Origin: an uncultured Paracoccaceae bacterium
GTDB lineage: Bacteria; Pseudomonadota; Alphaproteobacteria; Rhodobacterales; Rhodobacteraceae
Length of the DNA stretch: 64,000 bases
Assembly (NCBI GenBank): GCA_947498645.1
Contig: CANMKS010000001.1
Coordinates: 496,001-560,000, forward strand
Reading direction: 5' to 3'
The notes under the pieces are model-generated. The model ran no database searches and was not told the DNA's origin. It was given only the letters and a program-made list of their open reading frames with translations. The position numbers were made by a program, and so were the translations under genes. Of the stretch, positions 37,970-45,860 are shown piece by piece. The stretch's first letter is position 1. Every line of letters begins with the position of its first letter.

Positions 37970-39265
37970 ATGGGACTAAAGGCAATGACGACATTCTTCA
38001 CCAACGCCCGCCTGATTGACCCGGTCGCCCTGACCGACAGCCGGGGCGGCCTGCTGATTGCCGATGGGGTGATCCAAAAGGTGTTTGAGGGTGACGCCCA
38101 GCCGCCCGACAACGCCACGGTCGTGGATTGTGCAGGCATGTGTCTGGCCCCCGGAATTATCGACGTTGGCGTCAAGGTTTCCGAGCCCGGTGAACGGCAC
38201 AAGGAATCCTTTCGCTCTGCCGGACGCGCTGCCGCTGCCGGAGGCGTGACCACGATGGTGACCCGCCCGGACACCCTGCCTGCTATCGACACGCCTGAAA
38301 CGCTTGAATTCGTCGAACGGCGCGCGCAGGAAGATGCGCCCGTCCGCGTCCTGCCCATGGCGGCCCTGACCAAAGGGCGCGACGGGCGCGAAATGACCGA
38401 GATCGGCTTTTTGCAGGACGCAGGTGCCGTGGCCTTTACCGATTGTGACCGCGTTGTCAGCAACACCAAGGTGTTCAGCCGCGCGCTGACCTATGCCCGC
38501 TCACTTGGGGCCTTGGTCATCGGGCATATTCAGGAACCAATCCTGTCGGATGGCGCCGCTGTCACCTCGGGCAAATTCGCCTCTTTACGCGGGCTACCAG
38601 GTGTCAGCCCCATGGCCGAGCGCATGGGGCTGGACCGCGATATCAGCCTGCTGGAGATGACCGGCGCGCGCTATCATGTGGATCAGATCACCACCGCCCG
38701 CGCCCTGCCTGCACTGGAGCGGGCAAAGCGTAACGGATTGCAGATTACCGCAGGTGTCGGCGTGCATCACCTGACCTTGAACGAAATGGACGTGTCGGAC
38801 TACCGCACGTTCTTCAAACTCAAGCCACCCTTGCGCAGCGAAGAAGACCGCGTAGCAGTGGTGCAGGCCGTCGCAGAAGGGCTGATCGATATCATCTGCT
38901 CGATGCATACGCCGCAGGACGAAGAAAGCAAACGTCTGCCCTATGAAGAGGCGGCAAGCGGAACGGTTGGATTGGAAACGCTGTTGCCCGCAGCGTTGCG
39001 GCTTTATCATGCAGAGATGATCGACCTGCCGCGTCTGTTCCGCGCGATGTCGCTGAACCCGGCCCATTTGCTTGGGCTGGCTGCCGGGCGGCTGATGGCA
39101 GATGCGCCTGCGGATCTGGTGCTTTTTGACCCAGACGCGCCGTTTCAGCTTGACCGGGCAACACTTTTGTCAAAATCCAAGAACACCCCCTTTGACGGAG
39201 CACGATTGCAGGGCAAAGTCCTTGGCACATGGGTTGCGGGCAATCGCATTTGGGAGGGCGCATAA
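37970..39265 (+). CDS. Dihydroorotase homologue lacking metal ligands
   Basis: This 431-residue class I dihydroorotase-like protein follows the fold of PyrC throughout. However, the strand that should read DxHxH reads IIDVGVKVSEPGERHKES, so both first metal-binding His residues are absent. The Asp of the usual TDHAPH loop is also missing (CSMHTPQDEES). HH in GVGVHHLTLNE and the FTDC Asp remain. This is the pattern of the non-catalytic PyrC' that stabilises PyrB in Pseudomonas, so a structural role is likely and an active pyrC should lie elsewhere. The start may be 37970 or the ATG at 37985. Confidence 0.88.
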   Translation: MGLKAMTTFFTNARLIDPVALTDSRGGLLIADGVIQKVFEGDAQPPDNATVVDCAGMCLAPGIIDVGVKVSEPGERHKESFRSAGRAAAAGGVTTMVTRPDTLPAIDTPETLEFVERRAQEDAPVRVLPMAALTKGRDGREMTEIGFLQDAGAVAFTDCDRVVSNTKVFSRALTYARSLGALVIGHIQEPILSDGAAVTSGKFASLRGLPGVSPMAERMGLDRDISLLEMTGARYHVDQITTARALPALERAKRNGLQITAGVGVHHLTLNEMDVSDYRTFFKLKPPLRSEEDRVAVVQAVAEGLIDIICSMHTPQDEESKRLPYEEAASGTVGLETLLPAALRLYHAEMIDLPRLFRAMSLNPAHLLGLAAGRLMADAPADLVLFDPDAPFQLDRATLLSKSKNTPFDGARLQGKVLGTWVAGNRIWEGA

Positions 39266-39876
39266 TGCCACCAATAGAAAGCACCACGACCGTTTTGGTC
39301 TTTTGGGGGGCCATTGGCTATCTTCTGGGCTCGGTGCCCAGCGGGATGATTCTGGCGCGGCTGATGAACCTTGGCAATCTGCGCGAGATCGGGTCGGGCA
39401 ATATCGGGGCCACCAATGTGCTGCGCACCGGCAACAAGAAGGCCGCGGCGCTGACGTTGCTCTTTGATGCGGCCAAGGGCGCTATTGTTGTGCTCCTCGC
39501 GCGCCACCTTGTTGGTGAGGATGCAGCCCAACTGGGTGGGTTCATGGCTTTCATCGGCCACTGTTTCCCTGTCTGGCTGAAATTCCGGGGCGGCAAGGGC
39601 GTGGCGACCTATCTGGGTATCCTCTGGGCCGTGTCCTGGCCCATGGGACTGGCCGCCTGCGTGATCTGGCTGATTGTTGCCGCGATCTTCCGCTATTCAT
39701 CGTTGGCCGCGCTGATGGCCGCAGGCTGGATGCCCGTCGTTGTCGGTTTCACAGACCGGGGCGAGATGTTCGTACTGACGGCTGTGCTTTGTATCGCGGT
39801 CTATATCCGCCATACCGGCAATATCATGCGCCTGCGAAAAGGCACCGAAAGCAAGATCGGGGCGAAGAAAACCTAA
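39265..39876 (+). CDS. plsY: Glycerol-3-phosphate acyltransferase PlsY
   Basis: This 203-residue inner-membrane enzyme acylates glycerol-3-phosphate using acyl-phosphate from PlsX, starting phospholipid synthesis. The three PlsY motifs are visible: GSVPSGMILARL, GSGNIGATNVLR and FRGGKGVATYLG. Five hydrophobic helices fit the family. The ATG shares one base with the upstream stop (TAATG), so it is the last gene of the pyrB unit; the frame to 39229 is not needed. Confidence 0.95.
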   Translation: MPPIESTTTVLVFWGAIGYLLGSVPSGMILARLMNLGNLREIGSGNIGATNVLRTGNKKAAALTLLFDAAKGAIVVLLARHLVGEDAAQLGGFMAFIGHCFPVWLKFRGGKGVATYLGILWAVSWPMGLAACVIWLIVAAIFRYSSLAALMAAGWMPVVVGFTDRGEMFVLTAVLCIAVYIRHTGNIMRLRKGTESKIGAKKT

Positions 39877-39894
39877 AATGATAACCTGTTTTGC

Positions 39895-39922
39895 TTGACT
39901 TGTCGACTTATCCTGTTATTTC
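39895..39922 (+). promoter_or_regulatory. Candidate promoter of the GbsR/MarR gene
   Basis: TTGACT (39895-39900) and TATTTC (39917-39922) are 16 bases apart. The -10 element overlaps the palindromic operator at 39918-39937, which fits autorepression. Confidence 0.45.
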
Positions 39923-39937
39923 TGAAATTACAGAAAT
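39918..39937. promoter_or_regulatory. Palindromic operator upstream of the GbsR/MarR gene
   Basis: ATTTCTG (39918-39924) and CAGAAAT (39931-39937) are perfect 7-base arms around six bases. The core TTTCTGAAATTACAGAAA recurs at 40495-40512 with 16 of 18 bases identical. The likely binder is the adjacent MarR-type regulator. Confidence 0.65.
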
Positions 39938-39950
39938 TTAGGAACACACC

Positions 39951-40478
39951 ATGAAGCTGTCACCCGCCATGCAAGACTTTATCCTCCACTGGGGGGAAAT
40001 GGGCACCAAATGGGGCGTGAGCCGTTCCGTGGCGCAGATCCATGCGTTATTGCACCTGTCACCCACACCCATGGCCGCGGATGAAATTTGCGAAACGCTG
40101 AACCTCGCGCGGTCAAATGTCTCAACCGGAATCAAAGAACTGCAAGGCTGGAAACTGGTCAGCGTTAGCCGCGATCTTGGCGACAGGCGCGATAAATTCC
40201 ATTCGATCCGCGATATGTTCGATCTGGCCCATGTGGTGATCGAAGGGCGACGCGACCGCGAATTCGCTCCCACGATTGCTGCTCTGGAAAAGGTCGCCGC
40301 CGAAGCAGAGGGCGACACAACGCCAGCAGCGATCAAGACACGCATGTCTGAGACCCTCGAAACCATGCAGATGTTCGACAAATGGTACACGGACGTGGCC
40401 AAACTGCCGCGCGGGGTCCAACTGGCGGCATTGAAACTTGGCGCACGGATTGCGCGGTTACTGCCCAAGTCCACCTAA
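39951..40478 (+). CDS. GbsR/MarR-family transcriptional regulator
   Basis: This 175-residue protein has the GbsR-type winged helix: QDFILHWGEMGTKWGVSRSVAQIHALLHLSP followed by the recognition region MAADEICETLNLARSNVSTGIKELQGWKLV. A coiled C-terminal part follows. In Bacillus GbsR represses glycine betaine genes, but here the neighbours are two unknown membrane proteins. The repeated palindrome before its ATG and over the next start suggests it represses itself and the following gene. No ligand can be assigned. Confidence 0.85.
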   Translation: MKLSPAMQDFILHWGEMGTKWGVSRSVAQIHALLHLSPTPMAADEICETLNLARSNVSTGIKELQGWKLVSVSRDLGDRRDKFHSIRDMFDLAHVVIEGRRDREFAPTIAALEKVAAEAEGDTTPAAIKTRMSETLETMQMFDKWYTDVAKLPRGVQLAALKLGARIARLLPKST

Positions 40479-40494
40479 AAAATTTGATCTGGAG

Positions 40495-40512
40495 TTTCTA
40501 AAATGACAGAAA
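40495..40512. promoter_or_regulatory. Second copy of the GbsR-type operator
   Basis: TTTCTAAAATGACAGAAA matches the upstream operator in 16 of 18 bases. It covers the start codon (40503) of the next gene, so bound protein would block transcription through it or translation initiation. Confidence 0.6.
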
Positions 40513-40937
40513 TAACCAAAATCCAAGAACTCAAGAGCGGGCAACGATACTCGGTTAACCCAATTGCCTTTCTTGCGGCATTGATCCTCGCTCCACTTGT
40601 GGTCACGGCACTCAGTTTCTGGACTGTGATCGGCCTGTTCGCGCTCGCGTTTGGCGCACTCCCCTATCTGGTGATCGGCACACCTGTCCTGCTTTGGGCG
40701 GTCGGCAGGATCAGACCATCCTTTGACGAGTATGCGTCTTTGGGCCTTTTGGGGAACGGAGCAATGGTCGCGTTCTTCCTCGTAGTGATGGCACTTAATG
40801 GATCACTCCAGCGCAGCGCAGGATTGGCTTTGCCTTTCGCAGGCTTCAGCTTCGTTTTCGCCCCACTTTATGCGGGCGCGTTTGGCAGTCTCTACGCCGC
40901 CTTCCACCCCAACATCCGTATTCTCCAAACTGTCTGA
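40503..40937 (+). CDS. Four-helix membrane protein, unknown function
   Basis: This 144-residue protein has a short polar N-terminus (TEITKIQELKSGQRYS) and four hydrophobic helices: residues about 20-42, 45-68, 80-98 and 105-135. No catalytic or transport motif is recognised. It follows the GbsR-type gene by 24 bases, contains the second operator over its ATG, and is followed by another small membrane protein gene 11 bases later. Together they look like a regulated two-component membrane module. Confidence 0.7.
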   Translation: MTEITKIQELKSGQRYSVNPIAFLAALILAPLVVTALSFWTVIGLFALAFGALPYLVIGTPVLLWAVGRIRPSFDEYASLGLLGNGAMVAFFLVVMALNGSLQRSAGLALPFAGFSFVFAPLYAGAFGSLYAAFHPNIRILQTV

Positions 40938-40948
40938 AAGGACACCAC

Positions 40949-41290
40949 ATGTTACTTGTCTATCCAATCTTCTTTTTGATTGCCGCCAGTGCTTTGGCTG
41001 GCTTGTCGGTCATGATATTCAAAATCGGCGACGCCTTGGCCGATTGCCCCGTTACCGGACCTGCGGCCAAAGCGGGTAGCCTGACCATCGTCACTGGATT
41101 TGTGGCCATCGGCGCTGGCGCTGTCATGATTATCGGCGCGGGTGTTTTCGTGGCCCTTCCACAGCTTGACGTCGAAGGTGTGATGGCGGCACTTGGCCTG
41201 TCCGTTCTATGCCTCGGCCTTGGGTTCACCCATGCCATCGCGACTTTGCGTGATGTCGTGGCCCAGGCCGGAAAACAGGCAGTCGCCTAA
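40949..41290 (+). CDS. Three-helix membrane protein, unknown function
   Basis: This 113-residue protein has three hydrophobic stretches (LLVYPIFFLIAASALAGLSVM, AGSLTIVTGFVAIGAGAVMIIGAGVFVAL and VMAALGLSVLCLGLGF) separated by short polar loops, with a C-terminal amphipathic tail. I do not recognise it. AAAGGA precedes the ATG. It is the last gene before a strong bidirectional hairpin, so it ends the GbsR module. Confidence 0.68.
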   Translation: MLLVYPIFFLIAASALAGLSVMIFKIGDALADCPVTGPAAKAGSLTIVTGFVAIGAGAVMIIGAGVFVALPQLDVEGVMAALGLSVLCLGLGFTHAIATLRDVVAQAGKQAVA

Positions 41291-41296
41291 GATACC

Positions 41297-41324
41297 GTGC
41301 AACGGGGTTTGCGCCCCGTTGCAC
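41297..41324. terminator. Bidirectional terminator hairpin
   Basis: GTGCAACGGGG (41297-41307) pairs perfectly with CCCCGTTGCAC (41314-41324) over a six-base loop between convergent genes. It should end both the GbsR module and gshA transcripts. Confidence 0.7.
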
Positions 41325-41329
41325 AATTC

Positions 41330-42700
41330 TCAATAGCTGTATTCGCTGTAAATCCGCTTCAGATCACCGCCCCATTCGCCGTGGTACATGCGCAGCAATT
41401 CATCGGCAGGGGTTTCACCGCTTTCCAATGTTTCCTTCAGCGCGTTCAGGAAATGCGTCTCGTCCGGCACCAGACCACCGGCACCCGGACGCGCGCGCGC
41501 TTGCAGACCCGCGTGAGAAATCGCCACGACTTCGCGGGCCAGATCATGCATGTTTATCCCGTCCACTTGCGCCTGTAATCCATCAACAGATGCAGCGACC
41601 CGCAGCGCGTCACGCTGCTCGGCCGTCCAGTGCTTGCACAGGTCCCAAGCGGCATCCAGCGCCGTCTGGTCATACATCAGACCAACCCAGAAGGCAGGCA
41701 GCGCACAAAGCCGGCGCCATGGCCCGCCGTCCGCACCACGCATTTCGATGAATTGCTTGACCCGCGCCTCGGGGAACACAGTTGTCAGGTGGTCGGCCCA
41801 ATCCGACATCAGCGGCTTTTCACCCGGCAATGCGGGCAATTCGCCCTTCAGGAAATCACGGAACGACATGCCCAGCGCGTCGATGTATTTGCCATCGCGG
41901 TAAACAAAGTACATCGGCACATCGAGCACCCATTGGGTCCAGGCCTCGAACCCGAAGCCTTCGTCGAACACAAAGGGGATCATACCGGTGCGGTCGGCAT
42001 CCAGATCACGCCAGATCCGGCTGCGCCACGATTTATGGCCATTGATCTGCCCTTCAAAGAAAGGGGAATTGGCAAAAAGAGCTGCTGCGACGGGCTGCAA
42101 GGCGATGGCCACGCGCATTTTCTGAACCATGTCCGCCTCTGACCCGAAATCAAGGTTCACCTGCACGGTGCAGGTCCGCCGCATCATGGCGGTGCCCATG
42201 GTGCCAACCTTTTCCATGTAGTTATTCATCAGCGTGTAGCGGCCCTTTGGCATCAGCGGCATCTGCTCATGCGTCCACTCGGGGGCGGCACCAAGGCCGA
42301 TAAACTTTACACCAATTTGATCCGAGACCGATTTGACCTCGGCCAAATGCACATTCACCTCATCACAGGTCTGATGGATTGTCTCCAACGGTGCGCCGGA
42401 CAACTCCAAGGCACCGCCCGGTTCAAGACTTACATTCGCGCCATCCTTGGTCAGGCCGATGATCTTGCCATCTTCCTCAACCCGATCCCAGCCATAGCGG
42501 CCTTCCAGCCCCTCCAGCACCGCCTTGATCGAGCGTTCCCCCTCATAGGGCAGCGGCATCAGCGTATCTTGGCAATAGCCAAACTTTTCGTGCTCGGTCC
42601 CAATGCGCCAATCTTCTTTGGGCTTGCAGCCCTTTTCCAGCAATTCGGCCAGTTGGTCGTGATGTTCGATCGGCGCACCGCCAGATTGTGGAACAGACAT
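41330..42700 (-). CDS. gshA: Glutamate-cysteine ligase
   Basis: This 456-residue enzyme makes gamma-glutamylcysteine for glutathione. It belongs to the plant/alphaproteobacterial GshA type: RIGTEHEKFGY, EPGGALELSGAP, GRYTLMNNYMEKVG, TCTVQVNLDFGSEADMVQKMR and FRDFLKGELPA occur in order. The ATG at 42700 has no clear ribosome site. It is the last gene in the direction of the rsmE-GNAT-membrane-protein set, but a 57-base gap separates it. It ends in the shared hairpin. Confidence 0.93.
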   Translation of the reverse strand: MSVPQSGGAPIEHHDQLAELLEKGCKPKEDWRIGTEHEKFGYCQDTLMPLPYEGERSIKAVLEGLEGRYGWDRVEEDGKIIGLTKDGANVSLEPGGALELSGAPLETIHQTCDEVNVHLAEVKSVSDQIGVKFIGLGAAPEWTHEQMPLMPKGRYTLMNNYMEKVGTMGTAMMRRTCTVQVNLDFGSEADMVQKMRVAIALQPVAAALFANSPFFEGQINGHKSWRSRIWRDLDADRTGMIPFVFDEGFGFEAWTQWVLDVPMYFVYRDGKYIDALGMSFRDFLKGELPALPGEKPLMSDWADHLTTVFPEARVKQFIEMRGADGGPWRRLCALPAFWVGLMYDQTALDAAWDLCKHWTAEQRDALRVAASVDGLQAQVDGINMHDLAREVVAISHAGLQARARPGAGGLVPDETHFLNALKETLESGETPADELLRMYHGEWGGDLKRIYSEYSY

Positions 42701-42757
42701 GGGTAGCGCACTCCGCTGTTGGTCAGATAATATCGGTGACCTGCCGCAAGGCGGCTG

Positions 42758-43276
42758 TCAATGCAAGAGAGGTTTGACCCTGCTCCAGACTGTGACCCGC
42801 GCATCAGGTGTGTGTGAAAGCACATCGAGAACCGCGCTGGTCTTGATCTCTGGCAAGGTGGCAAAGACATCAAACAGGGCATCCGCCCCGGCCGCATTGA
42901 TCGGAATTGCAATTTGCATACCGTCAATCCCGGTCAACACCCAACTGGGTGCCGGACGACTGGTCGGGTCAATCTCGAGCTTTGCAAGATCCTCGATGTC
43001 GATCACGCCGCCGTCCAATGGCCCAAAATATGCCAGACGCCGCTCGCGCAGTTGTACCACGCCCGGACCACCACCGTCTTGGGCAAAGCGGGCGCGCTGG
43101 ATGCCCGCCACAGCCCAACCAATCCCGATGGCGCAGAAGATGTAACCAAGCCAGCGGTTGATCCCGACGCCGGTCAGCGCCCACCAAACGCCCAGCGCCA
43201 GTACACCACCCGCGAGCAACACCTCGCGCCAGCGCCAGAAGAACGCGCGCACTTCGGGGCGAAAGAACTCAGCCAT
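42758..43276 (-). CDS. Conserved membrane protein, PH-like
   Basis: This 172-residue protein has two close hydrophobic helices near the N-terminus (VLLAGGVLALGVWWALTG and LGYIFCAIGIGWAVAGI), followed by a soluble domain of beta strands (VVQLRERRLAYFGPLDGGVIDIEDLAKLEID) that resembles a PH-like or DUF304-type membrane-proximal fold. The resemblance is weak. CAGGTG precedes the ATG, and the start overlaps the GNAT stop by eight bases. The function is unknown. Confidence 0.62.
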   Translation of the reverse strand: MAEFFRPEVRAFFWRWREVLLAGGVLALGVWWALTGVGINRWLGYIFCAIGIGWAVAGIQRARFAQDGGGPGVVQLRERRLAYFGPLDGGVIDIEDLAKLEIDPTSRPAPSWVLTGIDGMQIAIPINAAGADALFDVFATLPEIKTSAVLDVLSHTPDARVTVWSRVKPLLH

Positions 43277-44108
43277 AGATCACCTGCGGATGTTCATAGA
43301 CAAGGATGGTGAAATCGCCGCTGCGGTTGAAACCGATGGCCTCATAGGCTTTGCAGGCTTGGCGTGAGGCCGCAAAGAGGACCGCCTTTTCAGCGCCATG
43401 CGCATGGGCCTCGGCCAGATGCAGCGCGACGGCACGCCGCGCCAGCCCCTTTGATCGCCCCGCAGGCGGCGTGTAAACGCCACCGATCTGGACGGCTTCG
43501 GGCAGGGTCGCGTTAAAGCCGGTCATCGCCACTGGCGTCTCTCCTTGATAGAGCACCCGGTGGCTGTCGGCCTCCAGATAGCTATCCACATCGCGTTCGG
43601 CCTGCATGTCGGGGTCTTGACCCGGCATCGGCAGCACCTCTGACAGATAGGCAGAGCGCCAGCCATTGATAAGGGCACGCGGTGCATCTGATAGCCGGCG
43701 CAGGGTGAAACCAGTGCAGTCGGGCATCTCAAGGTTGGACAACTTCAGCTGATAAAGTGGCTCTGCGCCATCAATGCCACCCGCCTGCGTCAAACCCAGC
43801 GCTGTCCGCAACGCGGCCACTTGCGCGCTGTCACCCAGCAACCCTTTGACGATCCGCCCCGTCAGCACGGTTTTGACCTCACCCCACGGCGCTGTCGGGC
43901 ATTGTGGAAATACCATGCCTTCCTCAGTGATCGGTAATACATCGGTAAGTGCACCGTCTTTCCAGCGCAGCCAGAATTGCATCGCCCGTGGATGCCCGCC
44001 GGCCATGCCGTGTCGGCGCAAGTTGGACAGTGGAAACATCGAAGTGGCGATGTGATCTGTCAGGAAAGTTTCGATTGCAGGGCGGTCAACGGGTGTTGCG
44101 CGGATCAT
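43269..44108 (-). CDS. GNAT-family N-acetyltransferase
   Basis: This 279-residue protein has a C-terminal GNAT domain. GGVYTPPAGRSKGLARRAVALHLAEAHAHG carries the acetyl-CoA loop R/Q-x-x-G-x-G/A (GRSKGLARR), and ASRQACKAYEAIGFNRSGDF gives the final helix and strand. The N-terminal half is a second GNAT-like lobe. The ATG at 44108 overlaps the rsmE stop by four bases (ATGA), better than the TTG at 44114. The substrate is unknown. Confidence 0.8.
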   Translation of the reverse strand: MIRATPVDRPAIETFLTDHIATSMFPLSNLRRHGMAGGHPRAMQFWLRWKDGALTDVLPITEEGMVFPQCPTAPWGEVKTVLTGRIVKGLLGDSAQVAALRTALGLTQAGGIDGAEPLYQLKLSNLEMPDCTGFTLRRLSDAPRALINGWRSAYLSEVLPMPGQDPDMQAERDVDSYLEADSHRVLYQGETPVAMTGFNATLPEAVQIGGVYTPPAGRSKGLARRAVALHLAEAHAHGAEKAVLFAASRQACKAYEAIGFNRSGDFTILVYEHPQVIYG

Positions 44109-44827
44109 ACCCAATCACCCAGGGCCTGTTGCCAAATGGTCAGGGCCGCAACTGCCGCTGTATCAGCACGCAGGATACGCGGCCCAAGGCTCACAGGGTG
44201 CGCATTACTCAGCCCGCGCAGCCGATCCCGTTCTACCGGGGAAAACCCACCCTCTGGTCCGATAAGAATGGCCCAGGGGCCTTGCGCGTCCGGCAGGTTG
44301 ACCGGATCACCGATCAGCAGCTCATCACAGAACATCAATTGGCGGTCCGTGGGCCAAGCTGCCAAAACCCGATCCAGCCGCGCCAGATCATCCACGGGCG
44401 GCACAAACGTGCCACCGCATTGCTCTGCCGCCTCAATGGCGTGAGCCTGCAGTTTGTCCTGCCGGATGCGATTGGCACTTTGGGTGAAATCGGTTTGCAC
44501 GGGCATGATGCGGGCCGCGCCCATCTCAACCGCTTTTTCAACGATAAAGGCGGTGCGTTCCTTGCGGATGGGCGCAAAAAGCAACCACAGATCAGGGGGC
44601 AACTGCAACGGGGCTGTCTGCGCCTGACAGAGCAGAATACCACCCTTCTTGCCAGCTTTGACCACCTCAGCATCCCACGCGCCGTCCGCGCCATTGATCA
44701 GCGACAGCACGGCACCTTCGCCCAAGCGCATCACACCAAAAAGGTAATGCGCCTGTTCCCGCGACAGTGGAACCGATTGCCCTACCCCCAGCGGGTGATC
44801 TACATAAAGTCGAACCTTGGATGCCAT
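44105..44827 (-). CDS. rsmE: 16S rRNA (uracil1498-N3)-methyltransferase
   Basis: This 240-residue SPOUT methyltransferase modifies U1498 of 16S rRNA. MASKVRLYVDHPLG and the N-terminal PUA-like barrel precede the knotted SAM domain, where LIGPEGGFSPVERD and VSLGPRILRADTAAVAAL form the cofactor knot. The start at 44827 gives this N-terminus; the frame extends further into ubiA, antisense. Its start lies 12 bases from the divergent ubiA ATG. The stop overlaps the GNAT start. Confidence 0.93.
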   Translation of the reverse strand: MASKVRLYVDHPLGVGQSVPLSREQAHYLFGVMRLGEGAVLSLINGADGAWDAEVVKAGKKGGILLCQAQTAPLQLPPDLWLLFAPIRKERTAFIVEKAVEMGAARIMPVQTDFTQSANRIRQDKLQAHAIEAAEQCGGTFVPPVDDLARLDRVLAAWPTDRQLMFCDELLIGDPVNLPDAQGPWAILIGPEGGFSPVERDRLRGLSNAHPVSLGPRILRADTAAVAALTIWQQALGDWV

Positions 44828-44839
44828 GAGCCGGACTTT

Positions 44840-45805
44840 ATGACCGAAGATGCCCAGATGCCAGAGCCGAACGGGGCTGTTGCGGACGCTGCTGCCGATA
44901 ACTGGGTCGACCGGTTTGCCCCGGCCTTCAGCAGGCCTTTCCTGCGGTTGAGCCGCGCTGACAGGCCGATCGGCACCTGGCTGCTTTACGTGCCCTGCCT
45001 TTGGGGATTGGCACTGGCGGTTCTGGCGACCGACAGCTACGGGCAGCATGACCTGTGGACGATTGCAGGCTGCGGGATCGGTGCCTTTCTGATGCGCGGT
45101 GCAGGCTGCACATGGAATGATATTACCGACCGCCACATCGACGGATCGGTCGCGCGCACCCGGTCACGGCCCATCCCTTCGGGGCAGACAACCGTGCGCG
45201 GTGCGTTGATCTGGATGGTCGCACAAGCGCTGCTGGCCTTTATGATCCTCATCACCTTTTACCCGACCGCGATCATTCTTGGGGTCGTGGCACTGGCACC
45301 GGTGGCCATCTACCCCTTTGCCAAACGCTTCACATGGTGGCCGCAGGCGTTTCTGGGGCTTGCGTTCAACTGGGGCGCGCTCTTGGGGTGGGCCGCACAT
45401 ACCAACAGCATCGGGCCGGTGCCCATCGTGCTGTACTGTTCAGGTATCGCCTGGACGCTGTTCTATGACACGATCTATGCACATCAGGATGCAGAGGATG
45501 ACGCGCTGATCGGGGTGAAATCGACGGCGCGGCTGTTTGGCGAAGACAGCCGCAAGTGGCTGCGGCTGTTCCTGACCGTTACAGTCGTTCTGTTTGGACT
45601 GGCTGTTGTGCTGGCCGCGTCAGAGCGGTCCATTCTGTCGCTTGTCATTGCCATTGGCGGGCCTTGGGCGATGGGGTGGCATCTGACGTGGCAGTTGGGT
45701 AACTTTGATCCTGATGATAATGACAAATTGCTGCGGGTGTTCCGTTCAAACCGGAACGCGGGATTGATCCCTCTGCCGTTTTTCGCCCTCGCCCTATTGG
45801 TGTGA
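44840..45805 (+). CDS. ubiA: 4-hydroxybenzoate polyprenyltransferase
   Basis: This 321-residue membrane enzyme attaches the polyprenyl chain to 4-hydroxybenzoate in ubiquinone synthesis. The two Asp-rich motifs are visible: NDITDRHIDGSVARTRSRPIPSG and YDTIYAHQDAEDD. Nine hydrophobic helices fit the family. The ATG at 44840 is chosen; an in-frame ATG at 44858 is also possible. The very long open frame upstream (to 43949) is antisense to rsmE and not coding. Its promoter must lie within rsmE. Confidence 0.93.
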   Translation: MTEDAQMPEPNGAVADAAADNWVDRFAPAFSRPFLRLSRADRPIGTWLLYVPCLWGLALAVLATDSYGQHDLWTIAGCGIGAFLMRGAGCTWNDITDRHIDGSVARTRSRPIPSGQTTVRGALIWMVAQALLAFMILITFYPTAIILGVVALAPVAIYPFAKRFTWWPQAFLGLAFNWGALLGWAAHTNSIGPVPIVLYCSGIAWTLFYDTIYAHQDAEDDALIGVKSTARLFGEDSRKWLRLFLTVTVVLFGLAVVLAASERSILSLVIAIGGPWAMGWHLTWQLGNFDPDDNDKLLRVFRSNRNAGLIPLPFFALALLV

Positions 45806-45860
45806 TTGAACCCCCCAGCGCAGCACCCTATGCAAGGGCCACAACAACAACCGGACACCC

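Noticed and set aside
42722-42757. Short CCGC/GCGG hairpin upstream of gshA
   Set aside because: The stem is only four bases, too short to support a regulatory call.
43949-44839. Long N-terminal extension of the ubiA frame
   Set aside because: It is antisense to rsmE and the GNAT gene. UbiA's family N-terminus begins at 44840.
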